DNA of 64,000 bases from Lysobacterales bacterium. GTDB lineage: Bacteria; Pseudomonadota; Gammaproteobacteria; Xanthomonadales; Rhodanobacteraceae. Below, in pieces: positions 45,004-54,196 of the stretch. How positions within the stretch are numbered: position 1 is the stretch's first letter; every line of letters starts with the position of its first letter. A model generated the notes under the pieces. The model was given only the letters and a program-made list of their open reading frames with translations. It was not told the origin of the DNA and did no database searches. A program made the translations under genes and the position numbers. The stretch spans positions 992,001 through 1,056,000 of the forward strand of contig JADKJL010000001.1 in the NCBI GenBank assembly GCA_016721015.1. Reading direction: 5' to 3'.

Positions 45004-46606
45004 TCAGAGATTCTGGTAATTCGGCCCGCTGCCACCTTCGGGGGTGACCCAGGTGATGATCTGGAGGGATCCTGATGTCGCAGGTCTTGCAGTGGACGCA
45101 GTTGGCGGCATTGATCTGCAGACGCTTGCCGGCGGCGTCATCGACGATTTCGTAGACGCTGGCCGGGCAGAATCGCGTTACATGGATTGTTGTATTCCAC
45201 CGTGCAGCGGGTCACGCAGATGTCGGGATTGGCAACATGCAGGTGGATCGGTTGATCCTCGTCATGCTCGGTGGCGGAGAAGTAGACGCTGGCCAGACGA
45301 TCGCGCGGCGGCAAGGTGCGTTCGGTCCAGTCGCGGTTGGGTGATTCGTACTCGCTGATCTTCTTCAGCGCCGAGTGATCGGCATGGTTTTTCAGCGTCC
45401 ACGGCGAGAGTCCTGCGGTCGCCGTTTCCCAGCCGGCGTTGGCGAGGCCGAACCACAAGCCCTTGTCGAAGCCAGGGCGGATATTGCGCACCTTGCGCAA
45501 CTCCTTCATCACCACCGATCCGCGCAGTTTGGCGTCCCAGCCCAGGGTCGTCCCGGTCGCGGCGACATGTTCGGCAGCGAGCATGCCCGAGCGCATCGCC
45601 TGGTGGGTGCCCTTGATCTTCGGCACGTTCAATAGCCCGGCGGAATCGCCGATCAGCATTGCGCCGGGCATCTCGACCTTGGGCAGGGACTGGTAGCCGC
45701 CTTCGATCAGGGCGCGTGCGCCAGCGGAGAGGATCTCGCCGCCCTCAAGCAGGGGCTTGATCAGTGGATGGTTCTTCAGTTGCTGGAACGCCTCGAACGG
45801 CTTGAATTCGGGATCGACGTAATCGAGGCCGGCGACGAACCGATGGCCACGCGATCGTTGTCGAGGTGATAGATGAAGCTGCCGCCGTAAGTCGCCGAAT
45901 CGAGCGGCCAGCCAAGCGTATGCACGGTCTTGCCCGGCTCCACGCGGCCGGCGGAACCTGCCAGAGTTCCTTCAGGCCGATGCCATAGGTTTGCGGATCG
46001 CTGTCTGCATCCAGCTTGTAGCGGGCGATCAACTGCTTGCTGATGCTGCCGCGGCAACCCTCACCGAGCACGGTGATCGGCGCGACGATATCGATGCCCC
46101 CGGTGTAAAACTCGGCTTGTGCGAGCTCATCGCGGGCCACACCCATGTCACCGATGCGCACGCCCTTGACCGCGCCGGCATCATCGAAGATGGCTTTGCA
46201 GCGGCGAAGCCGGGAAACACGTCGACGCCGAGCGCCTCGGCCTGCGGTGCCAGCCACGCGCAAAGCGCACCGAGCGAGACGATGAAGTTGCCGTGGTTGC
46301 CCATCAGCGGCGGCACGAGCGGCGATCGGGTCGCCTTTCGTGGTCGCGCAACCACCAGAACTCGTCCTTGGTCACGGGAATGCAGATCGGCGGTGGGTTG
46401 GCGCCCCATTCGGGCAGCAACTCGTTGAGCGGTTCGGGCTCGATCACCGCGCCAGACAGGATCTGCGCGCCGATCGTCGAGGCTTTCTCGATCACGCAGA
46501 TGTTCATGTCGGGTTTGAGCTGCTTGAGGCGGATCGCAAAAGCGAGTCCGGCCGGGCCGGCGCCGACGGTGATGACGTCGTATTCCATCGTTTCGCGTTC
46601 GCTCAT
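45004..46606 (-). pseudogene. ETF-ubiquinone oxidoreductase, several frameshifts
   Basis: The membrane-bound FAD/4Fe-4S enzyme that moves electrons from ETF to ubiquinone. Pieces in different frames form a complete protein of about 535 aa: MEYDVITVGAGPAGLAFAIR, LSGAVIEPEPLNELLPEWG, SPLVPPLMGNHGNFIVSLGA, VLGEGCRGSISKQLIARYKL, GKTVHTLGWPLDSATYGGSF, IGDSAGLLNVPKIKGTHQAM, and the cluster region NAANCVHCKTCDI near the C-terminus. At least six single-base indels are needed (near 46340, 46200, 45955, 45845, 45175 and 45080). Loss of this gene would block beta-oxidation with FadE/ETF, so errors are the likely cause. Confidence 0.88.
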
Positions 46607-46713
46607 CTCGGTGTTCCGTTGCCATGGTTCGATGGCCATTGTCGGTGTTGGCGGCGCAGGCAGCAATTCAGGGATGCCATAATCGCCGCAAAGAACAGGA
46701 ATCGAGCACGAGC

Positions 46714-48117
46714 ATGAGCCAGGAATCCGAACTCTCCAGTCAGCGCCTGCGTGGTGCGAGCGCCTTTCAATTGCTGCACTGGATGGCCGCCGGACGCATC
46801 AACGCGGCACAACTCCAGGCCATTTATGCCGATGCGATCGCAGTCGAGAACGCGGCGCTGGGCGCGTATGTCTGCCTTGATGAATCCGCGCCTGGCGCGG
46901 CCCGGGCCAGTGACGAGCGGCGCAAGGCAAAGAGCACGATCGGTCGCCTCGATGGCCTTGGCGTCGCGATCAAGGACAATATCGATGTCGCCGGCCTGCC
47001 CACGGCGCTCGGCCTGGCCGGGCGCAGCCAGCGCATCGCCGCCGCCGATGCCAGCCTGGTTGCCCGATTGCGTGCGGCCGGTGCGGTGATCCTCGGCAAG
47101 ACCGCCGTCGATGAAGCCGCGCTCGGCACCACCGGCACCACGGCGGATTCCGGCCCGACCCACAATCCGCATCGACACGAATTCATTGCCGGCGGCTCGT
47201 CGGCCGGATCGGCAGTGGCGGTTGCCTCCGGCATGTGCAGCTTCGCGATCGGCACCGATACGCTCGGCTCGGTGCGCATTCCGGCCAGCCATTGCGGCAT
47301 CTACGGCCTGCGCCCGACGCTCGGCGAACTTTCCACCCACGGCATGGTGCCGGCGGCGCGTCGACTCGACAGCGTCGGCATTCTCGCCCGCTCGGTGCAG
47401 GATCTTGCGATCGTGCTGCAGGTCCTCGATGCCTACGATGTCGACGACGTGCGCTCGCGCCGTCGCCGTGTTGCCTTGTCGCCGCCGGATTGGGAGCCCG
47501 GTCGCCTGCGCAGTGGGTTCATCGCCAATCTGCCGGCGCTCGGCGTGAGTCCGGATGTCTGCGCGGTGTTTGCGGAAGCCACCGATGCGCTGTCGCTGGA
47601 TCTCGGTGAGCGCAGCGATGCCGACTTCAGCGGCTATGATTTCGCGCGCATGCGTCGTGCGGCCTTGCTGATCATGGAATCCGAACTGGCCTGCGAACTC
47701 GAAGCCGATTTGGATGATGGCGCGCATCCGATTTCGCCACGTCTGCGCGACATGCTCGGCTTCGCCCGCAGCAAATCCGCGATCGCCTATGCCGGCGCCG
47801 ATCGCATGCTCGACCAGGCCGTGCTCAAGGCCCGCCATCTGTTCGAGCAGATCGATGTTCTGGTCTTGCCGACGGTGTCGCATGGGCCGTACAGGATCGG
47901 CGAAACCGAACGTGCGGGCGACGCCGATCTATGCAGTTTCGCCAGCCTCGCCGGTTGTCCGGCGATCAGCTTGCCGATGGGAATCCTCGAGAACGGCATG
48001 CCGATCGGCCTGCAACTCGTTGGCGCACCCGGATCGGACTTGCGCCTGCTCGAACTGGCCGAAGTCTGCGCGTCGCGGATGGATGCGACGCCAAACTATC
48101 CGGTCTTGCCACGCTGA
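46714..48117 (+). CDS. amidase signature family enzyme
   Basis: A hydrolase of 467 aa with the Ser-cisSer-Lys triad: Lys in GLGVAIKDNIDVAGL near residue 90, the cis-Ser in FIAGGSSAGSAVAVASGM near residue 165, and the nucleophile Ser in GTDTLGSVRIPASHCGIYGL near residue 188. The rest follows the GatA/amidase fold (PAISLPMGILENGMPIGLQL). Length suits a stand-alone amidase, for which substrates range from amides to malonamide-like compounds; gatA of tRNA amidation is unlikely without gatB/gatC. ATG 46714 is the first good start after a short upstream extension. Divergent from the ETF-QO gene. Confidence 0.9.
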   Translation: MSQESELSSQRLRGASAFQLLHWMAAGRINAAQLQAIYADAIAVENAALGAYVCLDESAPGAARASDERRKAKSTIGRLDGLGVAIKDNIDVAGLPTALGLAGRSQRIAAADASLVARLRAAGAVILGKTAVDEAALGTTGTTADSGPTHNPHRHEFIAGGSSAGSAVAVASGMCSFAIGTDTLGSVRIPASHCGIYGLRPTLGELSTHGMVPAARRLDSVGILARSVQDLAIVLQVLDAYDVDDVRSRRRRVALSPPDWEPGRLRSGFIANLPALGVSPDVCAVFAEATDALSLDLGERSDADFSGYDFARMRRAALLIMESELACELEADLDDGAHPISPRLRDMLGFARSKSAIAYAGADRMLDQAVLKARHLFEQIDVLVLPTVSHGPYRIGETERAGDADLCSFASLAGCPAISLPMGILENGMPIGLQLVGAPGSDLRLLELAEVCASRMDATPNYPVLPR

Positions 48118-48301
48118 CCGCCGGATTCGATCCAGCCCGGTTGCGCAGCGCTTTCAGCCTTCTGCCATGGCGACTGGCACCGGTCGATGCAGTCGTGAAG
48201 TGCTGCCTTGACGGGATTTTCAGGGCTGGTTTCGAATCGGTTTCGACTGCTCGCCCGATTTGCTCTCCGCAGCGGCATCGGAGCGGTGCGCCTGACCTTG
48301 T

Positions 48302-48901
48302 TCAAGCGTCCACGCAACGACTTTTTGGCATCAGTTCATCGAGCGCGCTGGTGAAGGCTTCGGCGGCGCTGGCGACATCGCTGCTCGCGGCGACTGCTTC
48401 TGCGCTGAATGACTGGCTGGCGACGATGCGGTTGCTGCGGCGGTCGAACAGCTTTGCGTTGAAGCGGATCGCGGCCTGCGCGGAACCGGCAACGAGTTCG
48501 ATCTGGAAATCGCGCAGATCCATCGACAGCGAATAGTCGCCATTGAGCCCGGAATCGACCGCGCTGACGCCGCCTATGCGTCCGTCGTCATCGAACGCCT
48601 GCACGACAAGGCTGCGCAGCATGGCCGGCACCGGATCTCGCCAGCGTGCGTCGGGGTAGACCTCGAACACGCCGGGTCGGGTCATGATCGCGATGCGCGT
48701 CGTATCGAGTGCCGCGCTCGCCTGCGGCGTATCGACCAGCAGTTGCCAGTCGATCTTGGGCGAGGTCGCCAGGTTTTCCGCCGCGACCCTGTGCAACTGC
48801 GGCGCGTAGACGGTGAATGAGCCGTGCTTGCCGCTGAGTGCGGCGCAAGCGCCGAGCGACAGGCTGGCAACGACGATCAGGAGTCTGGGCAACAGGATCA
48901 T
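48302..48901 (-). CDS. ABC transport auxiliary lipoprotein (Mla-like operon)
   Basis: A protein of 199 aa. The N-terminus MILLPRLLIVVASLSLGACA carries a lipobox (LGAC) with lipidation Cys near residue 19. The rest has the pattern of the ABC-type transport auxiliary lipoprotein family (FTVYAPQLHRVAAENLATS, WQLLVDTPQASAALDTTRIA, RWRDPVPAMLRSLVVQAFDD), known as the PqiC/YmbA-like partner of MCE systems. It is the last gene of the four-gene operon and overlaps the MCE gene by 4 bases, so it probably links the transporter to the outer membrane. Confidence 0.88.
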   Translation of the reverse strand: MILLPRLLIVVASLSLGACAALSGKHGSFTVYAPQLHRVAAENLATSPKIDWQLLVDTPQASAALDTTRIAIMTRPGVFEVYPDARWRDPVPAMLRSLVVQAFDDDGRIGGVSAVDSGLNGDYSLSMDLRDFQIELVAGSAQAAIRFNAKLFDRRSNRIVASQSFSAEAVAASSDVASAAEAFTSALDELMPKSRCVDA

Positions 48902-49842
48902 TTCGACTGGAACTCCTTGGGTTGGTCACGACCGAGCAGCAAGGTGTTCGAGCTGCCGAGCTGGTCGCTGAGTTGCTTGAACGAGCGCAGGGTTTCGCGC
49001 AGTTCGAGCAGGGTCGGCCCGACCTGGCGCAGACCCTGGTCGCTGAAATTGGCGATCGCCGCCTGATTCTCATCGAGCATGCGATCGGCCGAGCCGGCGA
49101 CGCGCTCGATCGAAGCGATGGCCTTGTCGGTCGAGGCCATGACCTTGCGCACGTCGGTGTTGATCAGCTCGTTGGTGGTGCTGGCCATGGTATGCAGGGT
49201 CGAAAGCGTCGATTTCAATTCACCACTGGCATCGGCGAGTTGCTTCCAGGGCCTGGGCCATGTCGCCGCGCTGGTCGGCAATGGTCGAGGCGATTGCGTC
49301 GAAGTGCTCAAGCGTGGCCGAGACATGATCGACATTTTCCTTCGACAGCAACTGACCAATCCGCAGCAGCGACTGGTTGACGCTGGTGACGATGTCTTCA
49401 CCTGAAGACATCAGTTTCGACAACGCCGATTCCTTGGCAATGATGACCGGCACTGGATGTGCGTCGGTCGGCAGCAGTGGCTTGGATGTCGGCGATCCGC
49501 CGCTGAGCTGGATGAAGGCGGTGCCGGTGACGCCGAGCAAGCCAAGCTTGGCCTGGTGTCCATTTTCACTGGCGTGTCGCCATCGAGGCGGACGCGTGCA
49601 ACGACCTTGCGGGGATCGTCCGGTGCGAGCTTGAGCTGGGTTACTTCGCCGACCTTGATGCCGTTGTACTGGACAAGTCCGCCCTTGGACAAACCGGTGA
49701 CCGCTTCGGTGAAAACGACGTCGTAGTAGCCGAACTCCCTGTCCGCGCTGGTCTTGGAGAGCCACAGCACGAAGCCAACGCCGAGCAGGAAGGCGACGAT
49801 GGCGAAGGTTCCGATGAGGATGTGATGGGCGCGGGTTTCCAT
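48898..49842 (-). pseudogene. MCE/MlaD-like substrate-binding protein, two frameshifts
   Basis: A reconstructed protein of about 314 aa. N-terminal membrane helix at about 9-29 (ILIGTFAIVAFLLGVGFVLW), then the MCE domain (EFGYYDVVFTEAVTGLSKGG, VQYNGIKVGEVTQLKL, LLGVTGTAFIQLSGGS), then a long helical C-terminus (KLMSSGEDIVTSVNQSLLRI; LADASGELKSTLSTLHTMAS). Frame changes near 49555 and 49240 are each one lost base. This protein carries the lipid cargo between inner membrane and periplasm. Cognate ATPase and permease are directly upstream. Confidence 0.87.
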
Positions 49843-49844
49843 GA

Positions 49845-50648
49845 TCAGGTGCCTGCGGATTGTTTGGCGGGGTGGGTCTCCGTGGCGCGCCGTGCTGCAC
49901 GCCCCCGGGGGCCCTGGAAATACTGCTGAATCCACGGCTCGTCGAATTTTTCGACGACATCCAGCGAATCAGCAACGAGGATGCGCTTGTTGGCCAGCAC
50001 GGCGACACGATCGCAGATGGTATAGAGCGTATCCAGATCGTGGGTGATCAGGAATACGGTCAGGCCGAGACTGTCGCGCAAGGTCAGGATCAGTTGGTCG
50101 AAGGCCGCCGCGCCAATCGGATCGAGGCCTGCGGTTGGTTCGTCAAGAAACAGGATTTCCGGATCCAGCGCCAGCGCGCGCGCCAGCGCCGCACGCTTGA
50201 CCATGCCACCGGACAATTGCGACGGAAACTTCTCGGCCGAATCCAGCGGCAGGCCGGCCAGCGCGATCTTGAGCATGACCAGGCGATTGACGATGTCCGC
50301 ATCGAGATCGTGGTGTTCGGTCAGCGCCACGGCGACATTTTCGGCCACGGTCAGCGAGGAGAACAGCGCGCCGTTCTGGAACAGCACCCCGCAGCGACGG
50401 TCGATCAAGGCACGCTTGGCATCGGACATTGTCGACACTTCCTCGCCGAGCAAGCGGATGCTGCCGGCGGCCGGTTTGCCGAGGCCGATGATGGCCCGCA
50501 TCAGCACCGACTTTCCCGAGCCCGAGCCACCGACGACGCCGATGATCTCGCCACGGAAGACATCCAGGTCGAGATTCTCATGCACGACGAAGTCGCCGAA
50601 CTGGTTGCGCAGGCCGCGAATCCGGATGATCGGCTCTGCGTCCTTCAC
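49845..50648 (-). CDS. MlaF-like ABC transporter ATPase
   Basis: A cytoplasmic ATPase of 267 aa. Walker A GGSGSGKS near residue 40, signature LSGGMVKRAALARAL, Walker B EILFLDEPTAGLDP, and H-loop FLITHDLDTL are all intact. VHENLDLDVFRGEIIGVVGG and the GALFSSLTVAENV segment are typical of the Mla/Mce ATPases. The start is GTG 50648, which overlaps the permease stop (GTGA). A 2-base gap to the MCE gene shows tight coupling. Confidence 0.93.
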   Translation of the reverse strand: MKDAEPIIRIRGLRNQFGDFVVHENLDLDVFRGEIIGVVGGSGSGKSVLMRAIIGLGKPAAGSIRLLGEEVSTMSDAKRALIDRRCGVLFQNGALFSSLTVAENVAVALTEHHDLDADIVNRLVMLKIALAGLPLDSAEKFPSQLSGGMVKRAALARALALDPEILFLDEPTAGLDPIGAAAFDQLILTLRDSLGLTVFLITHDLDTLYTICDRVAVLANKRILVADSLDVVEKFDEPWIQQYFQGPRGRAARRATETHPAKQSAGT

Positions 50649-51757
50649 AGATTGATCTCCATGAAGAAGATCGCCGCCAGTGCGTCGATCAGGATGACCA
50701 CGAAGATCGATTGCACGACACTGGAAGTGGTATGCGCACCCACCGATTCGGCGCTGCCGGAAACCTTGAAGCCTTCCAGGCAACCGATCGCGGCAATCAG
50801 GAAGGCAAACACCGGCGCCTTGCTCATGCCGACCCAGAAGTGGCGCACCGTTGTTGTCTCGTGCAGCCGGGTGATGAACATCAAGGGCGAAACATCCAGG
50901 GTAAACACACAGACAGCCGCGCCGCCGATGATGCCGGCGAGCATGCCGACCAGGGTCAGGATCGGCATCGATACAAGCAGGGCGAGCACGCGCGGCATGA
51001 CCAGGACATCGACCGGTTGCAGTCCGAGCGTGCGGATCGCATCAACCTCTTCGCGCGCCTTCATCGAGCCGATCTGGGCGGTGAAGGCACTGCCCGAACG
51101 TCCGGCGACCATGATCGCCGTCAGCAGCACGCCGAACTCGCGCAGGAACGAATAGCCGACCAGTTCGACCGTGTAGACACTGGCACCGAACTCCTGCAGC
51201 ACGGTCGCGCCGAGAAAGGCGACCACCGCCCCGACCAGAAAGCAAAGCAGGGCAACGATCGGCACGGCGTTGAGGCCGGTCTGTTCGATGTGCGACACCG
51301 TCGAGGTCATGCGCCAGAGCCGCGGTTGCAGGGCGCTGCGTGCGAATGCGGCAAGAATCAGGCCGATAAATCCGACCAGGGCAACCAGGTTTTTCCAGAA
51401 GGCCTCGAGTGCGGCGCCGATATTGACCACGCTGGCGACAAAGCCGCGATCCTTTCGGCGTGGCTTGGCCGGCGGCGCATTCTCGGCTTTCGAAACGGCC
51501 GCGATCAGCTTGCGCGTGGCCTCGTCGGCAACATCGATGCGCTGCGGATCCTCCCCAGCCAGGTCGAGCAGGAAGCTGGCGCCGGCGGTATCGACACGTC
51601 CCAGTCCGCGCGCATCGATTCGTGCAGCCTCGCCAGGCGTGCGCTGCAAGCGCGCACATACGGCTGACAAGTGGGCGACATGTTCAAGCGTCCAGTCACC
51701 CTCGATGGTGATGCGTCGGCCGTCGTCGACGATGTGGGCACTGCCTGATTCACTCAT
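50645..51757 (-). CDS. MlaE-like permease with N-terminal STAS domain
   Basis: A permease of 370 aa. Residues 1-90 form a STAS-type domain (EGDWTLEHVAHLSAVCARLQ, RIDARGLGRVDTAGASFLLD), which in E. coli is the separate protein MlaB. The remainder is the MlaE/YrbE permease with about five helices and the signature FGASVYTVELVGYSFLREFG and EVDAIRTLGLQPVDVLVMPR. The STAS-MlaE fusion is common outside enterobacteria. First gene of the operon. Confidence 0.93.
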   Translation of the reverse strand: MSESGSAHIVDDGRRITIEGDWTLEHVAHLSAVCARLQRTPGEAARIDARGLGRVDTAGASFLLDLAGEDPQRIDVADEATRKLIAAVSKAENAPPAKPRRKDRGFVASVVNIGAALEAFWKNLVALVGFIGLILAAFARSALQPRLWRMTSTVSHIEQTGLNAVPIVALLCFLVGAVVAFLGATVLQEFGASVYTVELVGYSFLREFGVLLTAIMVAGRSGSAFTAQIGSMKAREEVDAIRTLGLQPVDVLVMPRVLALLVSMPILTLVGMLAGIIGGAAVCVFTLDVSPLMFITRLHETTTVRHFWVGMSKAPVFAFLIAAIGCLEGFKVSGSAESVGAHTTSSVVQSIFVVILIDALAAIFFMEINL

Positions 51758-51930
51758 GGCGGAAAGCCTATCAGCAAAGCATCACGGTGACCGCCTGCAC
51801 GAGTGTTCAGAAACTCTCATCGACGCCATTGAAAACAGCCGATCCAATCCCCACCCCTTGCGCCGCTTCAACCTGATGTCGCCGTCGCCGCAAGCCCGCA
51901 TAATGCTGCCGCGCCTGCCTGGATCCCCTG

Positions 51931-53166
51931 ATGACTTCCGCTCCACTGACCACCCGCGTCGAGTTCGTTGTCGAGCTTGCCAGACGCCTGCATGAATACG
52001 GCACCGCAGCGCCTCGTCTTGAGGCGGCGATCATCCTTGTCTCGCAACGGCTTGGTCTCAACTGCGATCCATTGTCGACGCCGACCTCGATCATCATGTC
52101 GTTCTCGCAGCGGGACGATGACAGCAGCGGAGTTGCCGAGCTGACCCAGGTGATCCGCCTGCCGCCGGGCGAAGTCAACCTGAAGAGTCTTTGCCTGGTC
52201 GATGAAATCGCCGATCAGGTGATCAATGGCAAACTCGATCTCGAAGAAGGCCGCCGCCGACTGCGCGATGTCGGCTCACGCAAGCCGAGCACCGCTGCCA
52301 CGATTACCATCCTGCTCGCTTACTCGGTCGCTTCGGCCTGCGTGGCGGCCATCCTGCTGACCGGCTGGGCCGGCGTGGCCACGGCAGGTTGTATTGGCCT
52401 GGCAACCGGAATCACCGCGCTTGCCGCGAGCAAGCGGCCGAACATCGCGGCCGCGTTCGAGGCCATCTCCGCCTTGCTGGCGACGATCATCGCGACCCTG
52501 GTCGCCGTCTATCTGGTACCCATCCAGGTTCGCTCGGTGGTCGTCGCCAGCCTGATCATCCTGCTGCCCGGCATGAGTCTGACTGCTGCCGTACGCGAAT
52601 TGTCCAGCCAGGATCTGGTTTCCGGTACCGCGCGCATGGCCGGCGCGATGGCGGTTCTGCTCAAGCTTGCATTCGGAACCGTTGCCGCGACCCAGGTCTG
52701 TGCCTTGTTTGGCCTGATTCCTCCGCCGGTGCCGTTGCTGTCGATTCCGCCATGGACCGAATGGGTCGCGGTGCCGCTGGCGGCGATCACCTTCGCGATC
52801 ACCTTCCGCAGCCCGCTACGCTATTTTCCGATCGTCATCGCTTCGGTGATCGCCGGTTATATCTGCACACGGGTGGGCGGGGTTTACGTGTCGGCCGCAT
52901 TCGGTGTGTTTGCGGGCGGCCTGCTGCTCGGCGCGGCGAGCAATGTTTTCGCACGTGTTTTCAACCGGCCCGGTGCGTTGATCCGCGAGCCCGGCATCAT
53001 CCTGCTGGTGCCCGGAAGTATTGGTTTCCGCACGCTCAGTTTCGTTTTCGAGCGCGACGTGATGCTGGGTCTCGATACCGGCATCACCCTGGTGACCCTG
53101 CTTGTCGCCTTGGTCGCCGGCCTGCTGTTTGGCGATCTGCTGGTGCCACCAAGGCGCAAGCTTTGA
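51931..53166 (+). CDS. threonine/serine exporter ThrE family protein
   Basis: A protein of 411 aa. The N-terminal cytoplasmic domain (VELARRLHEYGTAAPRLEAA, then LTQVIRLPPGEVNLKSLCLV) and about ten membrane helices are the DUF1212/ThrE arrangement. RSVVVASLIILLPGMSLTAA carries the conserved Pro-Gly. In Corynebacterium ThrE exports threonine and serine; in gammaproteobacteria the substrate is untested. It stands alone, about 170 bases from the Mla-like operon and divergent from it. Confidence 0.88.
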   Translation: MTSAPLTTRVEFVVELARRLHEYGTAAPRLEAAIILVSQRLGLNCDPLSTPTSIIMSFSQRDDDSSGVAELTQVIRLPPGEVNLKSLCLVDEIADQVINGKLDLEEGRRRLRDVGSRKPSTAATITILLAYSVASACVAAILLTGWAGVATAGCIGLATGITALAASKRPNIAAAFEAISALLATIIATLVAVYLVPIQVRSVVVASLIILLPGMSLTAAVRELSSQDLVSGTARMAGAMAVLLKLAFGTVAATQVCALFGLIPPPVPLLSIPPWTEWVAVPLAAITFAITFRSPLRYFPIVIASVIAGYICTRVGGVYVSAAFGVFAGGLLLGAASNVFARVFNRPGALIREPGIILLVPGSIGFRTLSFVFERDVMLGLDTGITLVTLLVALVAGLLFGDLLVPPRRKL

Positions 53167-53324
53167 TGATATTCGCCAGGTTGTCGCGCTGGGTATTTGT
53201 GGGTGTTGCCCGCATTCATCAACGCGCCATTTGATCGGTCAGTCACGGCGGTCTGAGCGCGTCTCCGTTGCCGGAGAGTTACCAGCCAAGTAGTATTGAA
53301 TCATACTGACACGGAGGCTACGCC

Positions 53325-53609
53325 ATGCGTTCCACCCAGCAATTCAGCATCACCCTGCCGCACGAGTTGGCTGACGCGGTGAAGGCCAAAGTGGCCGGTG
53401 GCGAGTACGCGACCGAAAGCGAAGTGATCCGCGAAGGCTTGCGCGCGTTGATGGCCAAGGATCGCGCCGTGGAGGCGTGGTTGCGCGAGCAGGTTGTTCC
53501 TGCGGCGTTGGAGTTGGAGACCGATCCGTCGAGGGCGCTGACGCCAGCGCAGATTCGCGCACACCTGGCGCAGCGTCGACAAGCGCGCGATCGTGCGGGC
53601 AAAGCGTGA
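53325..53609 (+). CDS. ParD-type antitoxin
   Basis: A protein of 94 aa with an N-terminal ribbon-helix-helix DNA-binding domain (QQFSITLPHELADAVKAKVA, then GEYATESEVIREGLRALMA), the ParD/CopG pattern. The charged C-terminal half should wrap the toxin. The gene overlaps its ParE-like toxin by GTGA. ParD represses its own promoter in known pairs; TATTGAATCATACTGACAC just upstream may carry the operator and promoter. Confidence 0.9.
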   Translation: MRSTQQFSITLPHELADAVKAKVAGGEYATESEVIREGLRALMAKDRAVEAWLREQVVPAALELETDPSRALTPAQIRAHLAQRRQARDRAGKA

Positions 53610-53941
53610 GCTACACGGTTCACTTTGCACCGGAAGCCCAAGACCAGCTCGATGCCATCGAAGAATACATTGCGTTCGCCAGTGGACTTCCCGTCGTGGC
53701 GGCGAATTTCGTCGATGAGATCGTGGCCTACTGCGAGGGCTTCGAGACGTTCCCCGAGCGCGGTACGCGGCGCAACGACTTGTTGCCCGGTCTGCGGATG
53801 ACAAGCTATCGCAAGAGCACCATGCTCGCGTTCCGGGTAGACACTGACGCCCAAGTCATCGCCATCATCGCGTTGCGCGTTCGCGTGGGTGGAGCTGCAG
53901 GACTGGGTGACCCTGAAGGAGGCCGCCTTGCGTTGCAATGA
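53606..53941 (+). CDS. ParE-type toxin with altered C-terminus
   Basis: A RelE/ParE-fold toxin of 111 aa. YTVHFAPEAQDQLDAIEEYI, AANFVDEIVAYCEGFETFPE and LLPGLRMTSYRKSTMLAFRV are ParE blocks; ParE inhibits DNA gyrase in known cases. After VIAIIALRVR the usual GGxDYE-type end is replaced by unrelated residues up to the stop. The stop is directly followed, in the same frame, by the 3' remnant of a tailed secreted protein, so the toxin's end may have been changed by a rearrangement. Start GTG 53606. Confidence 0.8.
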   Translation: MSYTVHFAPEAQDQLDAIEEYIAFASGLPVVAANFVDEIVAYCEGFETFPERGTRRNDLLPGLRMTSYRKSTMLAFRVDTDAQVIAIIALRVRVGGAAGLGDPEGGRLALQ

Positions 53942-54031
53942 GGCAATTCTTTCAATGACTACAACGTCGCCTTCGACGGCATCACCCTCGAAGCCGACAA
54001 TGACGTGATCTTCGCCGACGGGTTTGACTGA
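53942..54031 (+). pseudogene. 3' remnant of a secreted-protein gene ending in the IFADGFD tail
   Basis: Thirty codons in the frame of parE and directly after its stop: GNSFNDYNVAFDGITL then EADNDVIFADGFD and a stop. There is no start codon or ribosome binding site. The tail matches those of the GH44, propeller-like and beta-helix proteins, so this is the end of a lost or displaced gene of that group. Confidence 0.7.
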
Positions 54032-54034
54032 AGA

Positions 54035-54181
54035 GCGGGAGTGGGGAGTCGGGAGCAGGGAATAGGAAAAGCAGGATCGCGAGCACGTCAGACGCAAGAT
54101 TGAAACGCAAAGGCAGGGTCGTGACGACCAATGGCATTGCGCCTCAAACCGCTTCTCCTACTTCCGACTCCCCACTCCCGC
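54035..54181. repeat. MITE-like element A with G-quadruplex-capable inverted ends
   Basis: A 147-bp element. The left end (54035-54072) and the right end (54151-54181) are inverted repeats sharing GCGGGAGTGGGGAGTCGG, with one 7-base insertion in the left arm. The left arm has four G-runs within 24 bases. Interior bases GATTGAAACGCAAAGG resemble GATTGAAGCGAAGG in element B (56656-56817). Between the tailed remnant and dps. Confidence 0.7.
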
Positions 54182-54196
54182 CACGGCAAAGCCGTG

